Made by a program: the position numbers and the translations under genes. A stretch of DNA of 64,000 nt. Source: Planctomycetota bacterium (GTDB lineage Bacteria > Planctomycetota > Phycisphaerae > Phycisphaerales > Phycisphaeraceae). Location of the stretch: NCBI GenBank assembly GCA_016350165.1, contig CP066225.1, positions 1,054,001 through 1,118,000 of the forward strand. Reading direction: 5' to 3'. Positions 26,115 to 38,107 of this stretch are shown here, one piece after another. Positions within the stretch are counted from its first letter, which is position 1; each line of letters opens with the position of its first letter. The notes beneath the pieces were generated by a model. That model did not search any database and was not told where the DNA came from. It saw only the letters and a program-made list of their open reading frames with translations.

Positions 26115-27759
26115 CCACACACACAAGCGAACAAAAAAGAAAACTCACACTTCGAATCACGCAAATTCGAAGCATTCAAAAATCGTACGCACAAAAAAGA
26201 AAGGCAAAAAGAAACAGATGCCAAAACAAAGCAAAGTTGTAAGAAGGACCAAGAAACGTTTCGCCACGCGTCTCCCAGACCCCCAACCAGTCCCGATCAT
26301 GGAGCCGATCAGTCAGGGATTGCAAACAGATATTCTGCCTGAATTTGCACAGGATTTCTGTCACATGATCGCGGACACGCAGGAAGTCCCGATCCACTCG
26401 CCCGTCATGGTTTGCATGGCAGCACTTGCAAGCCTTGTTCAAGGCCATTTTGTAGCACACGTCAGAAGAGGCTTTAAAGAACAGCTTCCACTCTACACCG
26501 CTGTGCTACTAGGTAGCGGTGAAAAAAAGAGTCCCACCCAGAACGCCATCCTTGAGCCGCTACGTGAGATCGACAAAGAAGTGCAAAGAGCCTGGGAGGC
26601 CAAATTCGATGAGGTTGAATCACACAAGGCTGTCATCGAGCAGCAGATCAAGATAGTTCAGCGTAAAATCCCAAGAAACGCGGGCAAAGCTGAACAAAAG
26701 CGTTTCGCAGATGAAATCTGCAAGCTCAGGCAGTCAATGATTGTGCATCCCAGGACGCAGCTTATCGCCGAAGATTTCACCGAGGCCGCACTGGTCGACG
26801 TCTTGAAAGACTCCGACGAAAGAATCTTGGTGGCCAGTGACGAGGGCGCCCTGCTTGAGAATCTCAAGGGGCGGTTCGGTAACAAATCCGGTGAATACTC
26901 ACTCTTCCTCAAAGCGCATGATGGCACTGAGTTCAAATTTGATCGCCGCAGTGACAATCGGCGTATCACCCTTGAAACCCCGCTGATTTCTACCACCATC
27001 GCCTTCCAGCCTGAAGTCATGGCCGCAACCACGCAAACAGAACGCATACTGGGTAACGGTCTGGTGCAACGTTTTCTGTGGACCAAACCAGAACCAAAAG
27101 CCGGGCGCAGAGAATTCAACAGCATCCCTTTCTGTTCTGAAACACACAGCGTCTACTGCGACGCAATAACCCAAATCTACAAAACGCTTGAACGCAATAC
27201 CCAATGCCACCAAGTTCGTTTAACGACCGACGCTCAAATAGAGCATGCAGTTTTTGAGCAGTACATCGACCGTCTCATGCGTCCCGCATTTGTGACAGGC
27301 CACGGCGCTATAAAAGGCTGGTGCAACAAACTGCCAGGCCAAGCAGTCCGCATTGCCACGATCAAAGTGATCTGCGAACACATCGTCAGTTTATCTGAGT
27401 TCGACCCCGAAAGCATCGTCGTTGATGCTTCAGACATGAAAGCTGCAATCCAATTTTGTAAGCAGCTAATTCCTCATGCGCGTGACGCCATCTCACTGCT
27501 TGAGGGTGGATCAACAACTGCATTGCAGAAAGTGCTTGATCATTTTAGTGCAAACGGCTGGCCAACCGGGGATTTCTGCAGTAACCACATCTTTAAGAAA
27601 GTACGTTCAAAATCAGTCAAGAGGTGCAGTAATTTAGACCCTGTTATACAGATACTGCTGGAGCACAAGTATCTGTTCAAAACAAACCCCTCTGGCAAGA
27701 GTGGTCCAACCACCCAGTACTATCGTGCCAATGAATGCTTGCCCCCAGCGATGGAGTAA
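26107..27759 (+). CDS. DUF3987 (YfjI-type) protein, element replication candidate
   Basis: About 550 residues. The first 60 are very basic (runs of K, R, H and T), likely a nucleic-acid-binding tail. The DUF3987 domain follows (PVMVCMAALASLVQGHFVAH; LLGSGEKKSPTQNAILEPL with a P-loop-like turn; ILVASDEGALLENLKGRFG; ISTTIAFQPEV). DUF3987 proteins occur in phages, satellites and integrative elements, often next to primases and in place of a replicative helicase; a DNA-replication role is inferred, not shown. Start 26107 (AAGGAGAAACAG ahead) is chosen over a longer frame opening at 25951 that overlaps the excisionase gene. A coiled stretch (residues about 160-215) splits the domain. Confidence 0.75.
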   Translation: MSDHTHKRTKKKTHTSNHANSKHSKIVRTKKKGKKKQMPKQSKVVRRTKKRFATRLPDPQPVPIMEPISQGLQTDILPEFAQDFCHMIADTQEVPIHSPVMVCMAALASLVQGHFVAHVRRGFKEQLPLYTAVLLGSGEKKSPTQNAILEPLREIDKEVQRAWEAKFDEVESHKAVIEQQIKIVQRKIPRNAGKAEQKRFADEICKLRQSMIVHPRTQLIAEDFTEAALVDVLKDSDERILVASDEGALLENLKGRFGNKSGEYSLFLKAHDGTEFKFDRRSDNRRITLETPLISTTIAFQPEVMAATTQTERILGNGLVQRFLWTKPEPKAGRREFNSIPFCSETHSVYCDAITQIYKTLERNTQCHQVRLTTDAQIEHAVFEQYIDRLMRPAFVTGHGAIKGWCNKLPGQAVRIATIKVICEHIVSLSEFDPESIVVDASDMKAAIQFCKQLIPHARDAISLLEGGSTTALQKVLDHFSANGWPTGDFCSNHIFKKVRSKSVKRCSNLDPVIQILLEHKYLFKTNPSGKSGPTTQYYRANECLPPAME

Positions 27760-28162
27760 GTCATTGATGTAATAATGCATGGCATTAGGTATATGTGAAT
27801 ATATTTAATTAAAAAAAATATATATCTATAAACCTATGGTTTTATGCATTTATCTTGTCTTCGACAACGAAGCTCCTCTCCGTTCCGCTTCGCTTTCTTC
27901 TTCTTTTAATCTGACCAGTTTGGATAGGGGCTGACTTGTTCAGCCCCTCCCAAGCTTCGCTTGGGAGAACCGTTGTAAACCTATAAAACCATTCACAGTA
28001 AGCCGCAAGCAATCTCATCTGACCTTCAGTTTTATATTGTAGATTGGACATGAACCTATTAGCATGTCATGCAAGCTCACCCTCAGATGACTCGAGTAGA
28101 GACCGTGGCTCAAGCAATACTAATTTTAAAAGGGTCAATACATATGACAGGATCTAGGCTCT
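27760..28162. other. intergenic region of the element with two hairpins
   Basis: No supported gene. An AT-rich start (27780-27840) is followed by two adjacent strong hairpins listed separately. A minus-strand frame (27842-28051) is not supported by any family resemblance. Confidence 0.45.
27926..27967. repeat. two adjacent hairpins between DUF3987 and integrase genes
   Basis: AGGGGCTGA (27926-27934) pairs with TCAGCCCCT (27940-27948), and CTCCCAAGC (27947-27955) pairs with GCTTGGGAG (27959-27967). They overlap by two bases, so they either form as a tandem or compete. No T-run follows directly. Possible roles are a transcription stop, an integrase-binding region or an origin on the element. 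Confidence 0.55.
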
Positions 28163-29585
<1,423 letters not shown>

Positions 29586-29614
29586 ATCAGTCAGTCGTTG
29601 CTGACGGGTTGCTT

Positions 29615-29643
29615 AATTTATGTGATCTAATTCACTCAGTCAA
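29615..29643 (-). promoter_or_regulatory. promoter of tRNA-Ile
   Basis: On the minus strand TTGACT (29643-29638), a 17-base spacer and TAAATT (29620-29615) resemble sigma-70 boxes. The tRNA begins 30 bases downstream of the -10 box. Confidence 0.5.
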
Positions 29644-29800
29644 GCCGACGCTACAGTTAACCACACACACGTGGAAAACCCGATATAAGCTTCTTGCTTT
29701 ATGCTTGACCATTGCATAACTTGCGTCTTACCATCGACATAGCCCGATAGTATCCGGTCAACCATTCGTCTCGATCGTCCAGAGCCCTAGGATTAGTTCA

Positions 29801-31240
29801 ATGGCAATTAATAATTTCAACTTAGCATCACTCATAGAGCAACAAGACGCCACTCATCCTCTACACCTCATAGAAGAGCATATAAACCCTGCATACGCGA
29901 AAGTCCTGAAAATCCTAGGCTACGATATTCGCTATACAAAGGGACAAGGACAGTATTTATGGGACGACCAAGGAAATCGCTATATCGATTGCTTGGCAGG
30001 CTTCGGCGTCTTTGGGATTGGCCGCAACCATCCGGTGATCAAAGATGCGATCAAGCAGGCGATGGATCTAGATTTACCTAATTTACCAAAATTTGGAGCC
30101 TCCAGAACAGCGGGGCTGCTTGCAGAAAAACTGACAGAAATTTCACCGGGCGATCTAGACACAGTCTACTTTTGCAACTCAGGTGCAGAAGGCTGCGAGA
30201 CGGCGATCAAGTATGCCAGAGCAGCTACCGGCAAGAATCGGATCATCTACTGCCAAAAGGCGTACCATGGCCTCACAATGGGAGCACTATCGATTAATGG
30301 CGGCTTGGAATTCCGAGACGGATTTGGCTCGCTACTAACCGATACAGCATCGATTCCATTCAACGATGCTGAAGCACTTGAACGCGAGTTAGCATTAGGC
30401 GATGTGGCAGGATTTATTGTCGAACCAATCCAAGGCAAAGGTGTGAGGATTGCAACACAGGAATTCATGAAAGCAGCTGAAGAACTATGTCGCAAATACA
30501 ACGCGGTATTGATTGCCGATGAAGTGCAGACAGGAATCGGCCGCACAGGCAAAATGTTTGCCATTAATCATTACGACATTAATCCGGATATTTTAGTCAC
30601 AGCCAAAGCCATCTCCGGCGGCTACATCCCACTAGCAGCTGTCATCTCAAGACGATCCATCCACAACAAAGTCTTCTCATCACTCGACCGTTGCGTTGTA
30701 CATTCAACAACCTATGGCCAGAATGATCTCGCGATGGTTGCAGGACTTGCAGCATTCCATGTTATTGAAACCGAAAAGATCATTGAAAACTCTGCCGCGA
30801 TGGGCCAAAAGTTAATGGATGGCTTATCTGCTTTAATTCCAAAATATGATCTGCTCAAGGATGTCCGTGGCAAGGGATTAATGGTCGCACTAGAATTTGG
30901 ATCGCCAAAATCATTGAGCTTAAAAGTTGGATGGAAGCTTCTTCATAAAGTCGATCAAGGTCTATTCCCACAAGCAATCTTGATTCCACTTTTAAAAGAT
31001 CATCACATTCTTGCTCAAGTAGCTGGTCATAATATGGATGTGATCAAGTTGATCCCTTCTTTAACAATCAATGAGCAAGATGTGACAGATATTATCAATG
31101 CATTTGATCAAGTGATTGGGGCGTGCCACAAATTCCCCGGACCTGCATGGGAAGTAGGCAAACGTTTAACGCAACAAGTACTTAAAAAGCAGCCACATAA
31201 CAGTAAAACTTCATCACCCTCCCCTGCAGAAGCGAAATAA
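29801..31240 (+). CDS. class-III pyridoxal-phosphate aminotransferase
   Basis: A 479-residue enzyme of the acetylornithine/ornithine aminotransferase group. It has YLWDDQGNRYIDCLAGFGV (N-terminal domain), the PLP-phosphate loop CNSGAEGCETAIKYAR, the EPIQGKGV and ADEVQTGIGRTGKMF (Asp that holds the PLP nitrogen), and the Schiff-base Lys in TAKAISGGYIPLAAV. It transfers an amino group from an omega-amine to a keto acid; which substrate cannot be read from sequence, and an arginine-pathway or polyamine role is possible but no pathway neighbour is present. The C-terminus carries a 25-residue polar tail. ATG 29801 has no strong ribosome site (GATTAGTTCA ahead). A strong terminator follows at 31249. 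Confidence 0.85.
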   Translation: MAINNFNLASLIEQQDATHPLHLIEEHINPAYAKVLKILGYDIRYTKGQGQYLWDDQGNRYIDCLAGFGVFGIGRNHPVIKDAIKQAMDLDLPNLPKFGASRTAGLLAEKLTEISPGDLDTVYFCNSGAEGCETAIKYARAATGKNRIIYCQKAYHGLTMGALSINGGLEFRDGFGSLLTDTASIPFNDAEALERELALGDVAGFIVEPIQGKGVRIATQEFMKAAEELCRKYNAVLIADEVQTGIGRTGKMFAINHYDINPDILVTAKAISGGYIPLAAVISRRSIHNKVFSSLDRCVVHSTTYGQNDLAMVAGLAAFHVIETEKIIENSAAMGQKLMDGLSALIPKYDLLKDVRGKGLMVALEFGSPKSLSLKVGWKLLHKVDQGLFPQAILIPLLKDHHILAQVAGHNMDVIKLIPSLTINEQDVTDIINAFDQVIGACHKFPGPAWEVGKRLTQQVLKKQPHNSKTSSPSPAEAK

Positions 31241-31248
31241 AACAATAA

Positions 31249-31276
31249 AAAAGGCACTTCATATGAAGTGCCTTTT
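31249..31276. terminator. bidirectional terminator between convergent genes
   Basis: A perfect 28-base palindrome with 14-base arms (AAAAGGCACTTCAT and its complement) ending in TTTT on both strands, between the aminotransferase and the GH20 gene. Confidence 0.85.
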
Positions 31277-31295
31277 CAATGTCAGTTATTCATAA

Positions 31296-33230
31296 TCAGT
31301 TAACTGTCCATGCACCTGCTGAAGCAACCGCTGCATGCATTTGAGGTAGATAACTGAGTGCTTCATCTGGCTTCACTTCAAGTTCATCAATCACTTCGGT
31401 TTCACCGAGGATAATATGCTCTACACGTTGCTGCACTTCACGAAAGCGTCTTGCCACACCAGCGATGCGCATTTGAATCTGCTCCAAACCTTGTGGCTTA
31501 TTACGATCATGCCACATTGCTGTATACGCAGCATCCCATCGCTCAAGTGCTTTAATAACAATCGCTGATTCAACAATCACTTCACGCAGCAAAGTGTCAT
31601 CTTTTTCTTCGTAACCACGAATCAACTTCTGGCGTAAACCAATCTTCTTCACCATTGCATCTGCGAGCAGACCAGCCACTTTCAATTCGCCTGCACCATT
31701 TGGCGAATCATCCATTGAATTAAGACGTGAAGACAAACGACCATACTGCTTGCGGATATCTTCCCAAGCGTCCTTACCATTAACCAGTTCAATCTGACGC
31801 CAATAGATACCCTGCAGAGGATCATCCCAAAGAACCAAATTACCTGTAACAATAGTCTTAGCTTTTTCTTCCAATTCCTTCGCACTCGCAGCAGGATCAT
31901 CTGATCTATCGCCTAGATAGAAAGCTCCCAAGACGCTTGCATCTCGCGAGAGCGTGTAATCGCCATTACATACATGCTTCAAGCGTTTTGTTGCTTCAAT
32001 TTCATTCACCACGCCGGTATAGATCATCTCTGCAACAGTCGTTAAACCTTCAAATGCTGAATCAAGATCGCAGACCGCACCATCATCGCCCCACATCGTA
32101 AAGACGATTTCCTTCACGTCTTTATCACGGCAAGCTTTGACACATGGGAGTGCATGATTATCTGTATTTGCAGTACAGTGCCACAACATCGGCCACGTCC
32201 AAACACCTGAAGCCATAACAGGCTCTTTACCTAAATCACGATGACGATCAATCCACTCACCATAAAAATCAGCGTTATCGTGATAATAATCCCAATAAAC
32301 AAGGTCGACTTCTGCAGGGATTTTTTCTTTTACCTCATTTGGTATCACAGCTTCACGGTCATAATAATCCTGCTGTTTACTACCGAGTCTAAAATACATA
32401 TCCGACCAGATCATCGGATTAAGATCCAAACCCTTGCAGATATCAACGACTCTATTCAAGTGATAGTTAAAAAGTTCAAAACGATTTTCAAAACCATTCT
32501 GATCAAGGAACCGGCCTAAACCAAGATCATGCGTTTCATCCATACCGATGTGAACACGCTTACTACGGACATTGTTCGCCCAATGAGACACCATTTTTTC
32601 AACCAGTGCATATGTACGATCATTACGTACCATCATCACCGACTTAGTATCTTTCATATCCCAGTAATTGCTCCACTTAAGCATTTGAGCCAAGTGACCA
32701 AGTGTTTGCAGACAAGGAATTAATTCGATACCTAAACCAAAGGCATAATCATCAATCGATTTGATTTCTTCGACGGCATAACCACCACGCTGATATCCAA
32801 AGTATGTTTCGCCCTCAAGTTCATAAGTCTCCTCAGTGTAGAGCATGACTTGGTTGTAACCTAGCAAAGCAAGCTTACGTAGCCAACCTTTCAGGAACTC
32901 AACTTTAGGCACAGCATTTCTTGAACAATCAAGCATTACCCCAACGCTTTTGAAGTTTGTCTTCTCACCCTTACTTTCAGCTTTATTTCCAAAGCTCAAG
33001 ATTGTACCAGCACCTCTCATAGCGCCAGTTAGACCGCCATATTCAACGATCAAAGTTTTTTCTTCTTTAGTAACCGCATAACCCAGTTCTCCAAGATCTT
33101 CACCCTTTTTAAAAATAAGATTTACCTTATTCTCATCATTAGGCTTAATCAACGGGTAGCCCGCCTCAAGTAATTCAAGCGCATCGACCAAACGATCATC
33201 AGAACCATCTATTTTATATACGAACTGCAT
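31296..33230 (-). CDS. family GH20 beta-N-acetylhexosaminidase-like protein
   Basis: About 644 residues. The central TIM barrel carries the GH20 catalytic pair in HIGMDETHDLGLG (the Asp-Glu of substrate-assisted catalysis) plus GYNQVMLYTEETYE and LGHLAQMLKWSNYWD. GH20 enzymes remove terminal N-acetylglucosamine or N-acetylgalactosamine by forming an oxazoline from the substrate acetamido group. The N-terminal 100 residues resemble the small GH20b domain; the C-terminal 200 are helical with no clear match. No signal peptide, so it is probably cytoplasmic and acts on imported sugars. The start at 33230 is preferred to 33281 because AAGGGA lies just before it. Confidence 0.8.
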   Translation of the reverse strand: MQFVYKIDGSDDRLVDALELLEAGYPLIKPNDENKVNLIFKKGEDLGELGYAVTKEEKTLIVEYGGLTGAMRGAGTILSFGNKAESKGEKTNFKSVGVMLDCSRNAVPKVEFLKGWLRKLALLGYNQVMLYTEETYELEGETYFGYQRGGYAVEEIKSIDDYAFGLGIELIPCLQTLGHLAQMLKWSNYWDMKDTKSVMMVRNDRTYALVEKMVSHWANNVRSKRVHIGMDETHDLGLGRFLDQNGFENRFELFNYHLNRVVDICKGLDLNPMIWSDMYFRLGSKQQDYYDREAVIPNEVKEKIPAEVDLVYWDYYHDNADFYGEWIDRHRDLGKEPVMASGVWTWPMLWHCTANTDNHALPCVKACRDKDVKEIVFTMWGDDGAVCDLDSAFEGLTTVAEMIYTGVVNEIEATKRLKHVCNGDYTLSRDASVLGAFYLGDRSDDPAASAKELEEKAKTIVTGNLVLWDDPLQGIYWRQIELVNGKDAWEDIRKQYGRLSSRLNSMDDSPNGAGELKVAGLLADAMVKKIGLRQKLIRGYEEKDDTLLREVIVESAIVIKALERWDAAYTAMWHDRNKPQGLEQIQMRIAGVARRFREVQQRVEHIILGETEVIDELEVKPDEALSYLPQMHAAVASAGAWTVN

Positions 33231-33425
33231 TGAGTCCCTTTCTGTCCCACTACATGACATCGTCGATTTAGTACACATCAAACCACAGGCTAAACTGGTT
33301 CAGTACGGTGTTGGATTCGCGAACCCACTCATGAGATGCATTCACTGACCATCCCCACAAAATACCCTCAAACGCACATCACCTCAACTAAGAGCCACTT
33401 TGACAACGATTCTGAGACATTAAAA

Positions 33426-33453
33426 AAGAGCCGCAATCAAATGCGACTCTTTC
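33426..33453 (-). terminator. intrinsic terminator of guaB
   Basis: AAAGAG / CTCTTT and CGCA / TGCG form a stem with one mismatch, followed on the minus strand by a T-rich run. It lies 17 bases past the guaB stop. Confidence 0.65.
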
Positions 33454-33469
33454 ATTTACTTTTAATTTA

Positions 33470-34960
33470 TCAATCAACACCAAGACTGCCCATTCCACCA
33501 GCCGAGTAATTCGGCGACTCATGGGTTATTGCAATATCGTGCGGATGACTTTCAACCATGCCAGCCGAACTGACACGTACAAACTTTGCCTTTTCACGAA
33601 GCTCATCAATCGTCTTCGAGCCACAATAACCCATACCAGCACGCAAGCCACCGATCATCTGATAAACAAAATCACCAAGCGGGCCACGGTAAGGCACCCT
33701 GCCCTCAACTCCCTCAGGCACAAGCTTATCCTTCTTAGTCACACCCTTCTGCGAATAACGGTCAGCACTACCTGCCATCATCGCACCCTGAGAACCCATA
33801 CCACGGTAAGTCTTATAGCGACGGCCGGCATGGATAACCAAATCACCAGGCGACTCATCAAGACCAGCAAAGAGCGAACCAAGCATCACAGCATTTGCAC
33901 CAGCAGCAATCGCTTTCGTGATATCGCCGCTTTGCTTTATACCACCATCAGCGACGACTGGTATACCTGCTGCTTTCGCAGCTTTCATCGCATTAAATAC
34001 CGCAGTTATTTGAGGCACGCCAATACCTGTCACAATGCGTGTCGTACAAATTGAGCCCGGCCCAATACCAACCTTCACTGCATCAGCACCAGCTTCAATC
34101 AGATCTCTCGCACCTTCCTCCGTCGCGATATTGCCAGCAATCACATCAATCGTGAAACGCTGTTTCACTTCACGTACAGTATCAATAACGTTATCGCTGT
34201 GGCCATGTGCAGAGTCAACGGTAACCACATCCACACCAGCTGCGATCAACGCTTCGACACGATCATATTGATGCACACCCACCGCAGCACCAACCAGCAA
34301 TCGGCCACGTTTATCACGACATGACCTCGGGTACTGCTTCATCTTCGCGATATCACGCATCGTGATCAGACCAGTCAAGCAACCAGAGTCATCTATCAGG
34401 AGCAGTTTCTCAACTTTATTCTTATACAAAATCTGCTCAGCATCCTTCAGCGTCGTAGAAGGAGCAGCAGTCACCAAACGATCCTTGGTCATCACTTCGC
34501 TGATAGGTTTATCGTCGTTCGTTAAGAACATCATGTCACGCCGCGTGAGAATACCAACGACCTTACCATTCGGTTCGCCATTCTCTGTAATCGGCACACC
34601 CGAAATATTCTGTTCTTCCATCAACTCACGAACTAATCCGCACGTTGCATTCGGCGCTAGCGTCACGGGATCGGTAATCACACCGTTCGCACTACGTTTA
34701 ACCTTCACGACTTCACGCACCTGTTCTTCGATAGACAGGTTCTTATGAATGATGCCAATACCACCCTCTTGCGCCAATGCGATCGCAAGTTGACTCTCCG
34801 TCACCGTATCCATTGGTGCCGAGATCATGGGGATATTCAGTCGTATATTCTTGGTGAGCTGCGTCGAGAGGTCGGTTTCGCCGGGCACGACATTACTTCG
34901 TCCAGGCACGAGCAGCACATCATCGAAAGTGATTCCGTCAGCAATAATCTTCTGTTCCAT
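33470..34960 (-). CDS. guaB: inosine-5'-monophosphate dehydrogenase
   Basis: A 496-residue IMP dehydrogenase, oxidising IMP to XMP with NAD, the first step to GMP. It has [11 protein letters not shown] at the N-terminus, two CBS domains inserted at about residues 95-210 (nucleotide-binding regulators), the catalytic loop [17 protein letters not shown] with the thioimidate-forming Cys, and [18 protein letters not shown] for the IMP phosphate. Length matches the family. The start at 34960 is chosen over 35059 because FDD-type IMPDHs begin a few residues before this motif; the upstream extension is out of family and basic. A weak CAGGT lies about 12 bases ahead. It stands alone, with no guaA neighbour. 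Confidence 0.95.
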   Translation of the reverse strand: MEQKIIADGITFDDVLLVPGRSNVVPGETDLSTQLTKNIRLNIPMISAPMDTVTESQLAIALAQEGGIGIIHKNLSIEEQVREVVKVKRSANGVITDPVTLAPNATCGLVRELMEEQNISGVPITENGEPNGKVVGILTRRDMMFLTNDDKPISEVMTKDRLVTAAPSTTLKDAEQILYKNKVEKLLLIDDSGCLTGLITMRDIAKMKQYPRSCRDKRGRLLVGAAVGVHQYDRVEALIAAGVDVVTVDSAHGHSDNVIDTVREVKQRFTIDVIAGNIATEEGARDLIEAGADAVKVGIGPGSICTTRIVTGIGVPQITAVFNAMKAAKAAGIPVVADGGIKQSGDITKAIAAGANAVMLGSLFAGLDESPGDLVIHAGRRYKTYRGMGSQGAMMAGSADRYSQKGVTKKDKLVPEGVEGRVPYRGPLGDFVYQMIGGLRAGMGYCGSKTIDELREKAKFVRVSSAGMVESHPHDIAITHESPNYSAGGMGSLGVD

Positions 34961-35131
34961 GTATAAGCAATACCTGACCCAACCCCGCTCGTCAAGTTGA
35001 CCCCGCCTATAAACCGACTTTTCCCCCATACTAATCTCCCTCTCATACCCTTCGCCCAACTCAATAAAACCGCTTTAATATCAAAACCTTTTCCCAACGC
35101 TAAACAACGTTACCTCGCGACCCCATAAAAC

Positions 35132-35161
35132 AAGCCAACCGCCCTTACGAGCGGTTGGCTT
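35132..35161 (-). terminator. intrinsic terminator of the prepilin-like gene
   Basis: AAGCCAACCGC (35132-35142) pairs with GCGGTTGGCTT (35151-35161); on the minus strand GTTTTA follows. It is 53 bases beyond the stop of the gene ending at 35214. Confidence 0.75.
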
Positions 35162-35213
35162 TGATTCTTTAGCTTATCGAGATTGATTCAATCTCTTTTA
35201 GCTCAACCTCAAA

Positions 35214-36077
35214 TTATTGAAGGTTGTCGTCGTTGTTTGACTCTTGAACGCCATCTGAGCAGCTTTCCCAGTCAGCATAGACCCATGCAGCCTGAGCTGA
35301 TTCGTCGATCAGGTTAGGTGCAGTTGTGTTACCAACGTCGTTAGCGAAGAGGTTGTCGTTTTCGTTCTGGACACCCTTGCTGAACTTAGTAACCAAAACA
35401 GCCTTACTTTCGAAGCTGACGTGGTTGTCGTTCCAAGCAACTGAACCCTTCCACTCGCCACCATCACGCTCGGTGTGGATTGAGCTGATCTGTGCTGTGC
35501 CTGAACCCTGTGGAACGTTAGCGTCAGCACCAGTGTTACGGTCACCCAAAACTGGAGCGAGCGTGTTCAGGTTTTCTTTCCACTCGCCAGTTGATTCAGC
35601 GTGGGCATCCCACTTAGCTGATGTAGCGGTGTTTTCTTCAGCAATACGCTGCATAGCGTATGAGAAGTTATTGGTAGTAAGATCGTTACCAAGAGTTGTC
35701 CACATCTTCTTAACTTCAACAGGGCTGATTGCGTAATCAGCGGTGAAGAAACCACCGTCAAGCAAAACTGCCATACGTGCTGCAGGTGCACCACCGTTAG
35801 CGAAATCACCTTCAGCAACACCTTCAATGTCAAAATCGCCACCGAATGAACCAGCAGAAGCGATCTTACGCTTAGAGGTGAGACCTGGGTACTGGCTGCG
35901 GTTTGACTGTGCGTACATAACCAATGACTGGTGAATACCACGAACCTGTGTGTTGTTCTGCATCTGACGTGCTGTACGGCGAGCTGCACCCAACGCTGGG
36001 AGCAAGATACCGATGAGCAAAGCAATGATGCTGATGACGACGAGGAGTTCGATCAAAGTAAAAGCGCGACGTTTCAT
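35214..36077 (-). CDS. prepilin-type N-terminal methylation protein (planctomycete type)
   Basis: About 287 residues. MKRRAFTLIELLVVISIIALLIGILLPALGAAR is the type IV prepilin/type II pseudopilin signal: a short basic leader, F-T-L-I-E with Glu at +5 after the peptidase cleavage site, and a hydrophobic helix. The rest (GIHQSLVMYAQSN, a WNDNHVSFES motif like the H-x9-DG region of planctomycete pseudopilins) forms the globular head. Such proteins are very numerous in planctomycetes and are thought to form pilus-like structures. The start at 36077 is chosen over 36143 because the leader must be short and GGAG lies ahead of it. Confidence 0.85.
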   Translation of the reverse strand: MKRRAFTLIELLVVISIIALLIGILLPALGAARRTARQMQNNTQVRGIHQSLVMYAQSNRSQYPGLTSKRKIASAGSFGGDFDIEGVAEGDFANGGAPAARMAVLLDGGFFTADYAISPVEVKKMWTTLGNDLTTNNFSYAMQRIAEENTATSAKWDAHAESTGEWKENLNTLAPVLGDRNTGADANVPQGSGTAQISSIHTERDGGEWKGSVAWNDNHVSFESKAVLVTKFSKGVQNENDNLFANDVGNTTAPNLIDESAQAAWVYADWESCSDGVQESNNDDNLQ

Positions 36078-36747
36078 ATGCCTGCTTCTCCATTTGCATT
36101 TGGTCCGTTCAAACACCTCTTTACAAGATGCCAAACTTCCCAAAACCTAAAAACCCGTATTCGCGTCAAATTGTCTCGTATCACCTACAAACAGATCAGC
36201 CTGAATTGAAAATATCCAATCCAAGCCAAACAAACGGTTTTATAGTATGTAAAATTGCATGTTATCTAGGCTATTACGAGTGCGATCTAACGTGAATACA
36301 TTTCACAAAGACAAACGTTGCCTTTGCATTTCATATCAAAATTTCGCTGCGAAATGAATTTACCGATGCTCAAACCTAACTGAACATTTTCGCAGTTCTG
36401 ATCGGCATCCCAGAATTGGCCTTGCAAGGAAGATAATCGCTCTCAGAATGAGAACCGGGAATATTAGAATTGCGGATAACGCAAACCCTTGCAAAAGCTG
36501 TACTTGCCAATCTTCCAGAAGCTTCAACCATACATCTCTATACAGTCTTGCTTCCCATTGGGTCCATCATAAACCTTTCACTCTGTTTCTGTCAAGAGAT
36601 TCTGTTCCCAATATTACAGGAAAACCCGCCTAAAAACCGCCAATTATTTCGCCCAACATTATTCTGCCGATATTCAAGCAGGCTCACGTCTGCATAATGA
36701 CGTTTTTGCCTGAAATTGATCATAAAAACGGAAAATCGAACACCACT
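36078..36747. other. intergenic region upstream of the prepilin gene
   Basis: No supported gene in about 670 bases between divergent genes. A 7-bp hairpin (ATTTCGC / GCGAAAT with one base between) is near 36342. Promoters for both genes must lie here but none is clear by eye. Confidence 0.4.
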
Positions 36748-37644
36748 ATGCTTGCTCGATACCAATCTCGAATTCTCACACTCGTCGCCGCATCAATTGC
36801 TGCAACCTGCATGCTCATCGCTACCCCCAGACTGATCCCCCTCAATGCCTCCACTGGCATCACCTTCACCGATGCCGCCGTCGGTCCCCTCAACGCCATC
36901 ATCATCACAGCCCTCTTCCTCCTCCCAGCACTCATCCTCTCCATCTTCATCGCCGCCTTCAACACCTACCTCTCAGCCACATTCATCTCTGCATTTGCCG
37001 TCCTCGCACTTGCCTCCATCGGCGGCTCCCCCATCGGCTTCATCTACAGATCCGACCTCCCCCACGAATACACCTCTCTCATCATCGAGTCCTTCATCTG
37101 GACAGCCCTTCTCTTTGCCAACCTCTACACCATCCAGATCACCCGCACACCCATTCAAGCCAAACTACCACGCAACCTCGTCACCCCCTCACCTGACGAC
37201 TCAAACCTCTTTGGCAACCTCTCAACCAACACCATCCTCGCCGCCTTCATCGTCGCAGGACTCGGCGGCTTCCTCTGCAACCTCCTCATCCAATCCACCG
37301 CCACATCTCAATCACTCTGCTCACTCATTCTTGCTTTCTTCATCGCCACACTGTTCACGCGTTTCATTTTTCCCTCTGCAAATCCAGTCATCTTGCTCTT
37401 CTCGCCTATGATCGCCGCTATCGTTGGCTACACCCTCGTCCTCATCAACACCGGCTCATACTCCTCAACCTCCAAAATCCTCTCAGCCATCTATTCACAC
37501 CAATTCCCACCACTCGCATTTCCTCTTCCCATCTTCTTCATCTCCGCCGGCACCATCGGCGTCATTCTCGGCATCACCGCCGCAAAAGGCTTCGAAAACA
37601 TGACCATCGAATCCGCCACTCACCAATCCGAAACTGCTGAATAG
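36748..37644 (+). CDS. polytopic membrane protein, unknown
   Basis: About 298 residues, mostly hydrophobic, with eight or so membrane segments separated by short loops. I do not recognise a family. Ordered features: early helix (ILTLVAASIAATCMLIA), pairs of helices with small residues (GPLNAIIITALFLLPALILS; ISAFAVLALASIGGSPIGF), a polar loop near residues 150-165 (SPDDSNLFGNLST), and a last helix pair (FPLPIFFISAGTIGVILG). The frame also opens at 36697; neither start has a good ribosome site. Codons are strongly C-ending, unlike the AT-rich genes to the left, and this bias holds through to 44.7 kb. Confidence 0.55.
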   Translation: MLARYQSRILTLVAASIAATCMLIATPRLIPLNASTGITFTDAAVGPLNAIIITALFLLPALILSIFIAAFNTYLSATFISAFAVLALASIGGSPIGFIYRSDLPHEYTSLIIESFIWTALLFANLYTIQITRTPIQAKLPRNLVTPSPDDSNLFGNLSTNTILAAFIVAGLGGFLCNLLIQSTATSQSLCSLILAFFIATLFTRFIFPSANPVILLFSPMIAAIVGYTLVLINTGSYSSTSKILSAIYSHQFPPLAFPLPIFFISAGTIGVILGITAAKGFENMTIESATHQSETAE

Positions 37645-38107
37645 CACACCACTTCAACACCAGTTATCCCCCATCTACGAATCTTTTTTGGTTTACAAAA
37701 CACCATACGGTATATTGTTATAAGACATTGTGACTGACTCTCACTCAGTTCAATGCCTGTCATTGGGTCCAGTTTGGCAATTTACGTTCCCACCTCAAAC
37801 GCGTTCTGCACTCCGCAGACCTGCGTTATGCCAGCACATTCAGCCTCGGCACGCCGCCGACACAATCACACGTAAATCGCTCTACCACTTTCACAATCCG
37901 CCGCCACGCTACGCCAAGCTCGCTTTTCAGCGATGCCATGACGTCTCATGAACCTCATTCGCCCTCATTTTCGACAATTTGTCCCATAAGCCTGCTCATT
38001 AACACAAACTCGCTCAACACCCCCCGTTTTACCGATAACCTTCTTGTTATCTTCAAACTCACCCGCCGATCGTCACTCACTTCGGCATAACATCACTCGC
38101 AAACACT
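37645..38107. other. intergenic region before the ClC channel gene
   Basis: No gene or strong repeat seen in about 460 bases. It is C-rich on the plus strand like the genes around it. Confidence 0.4.
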
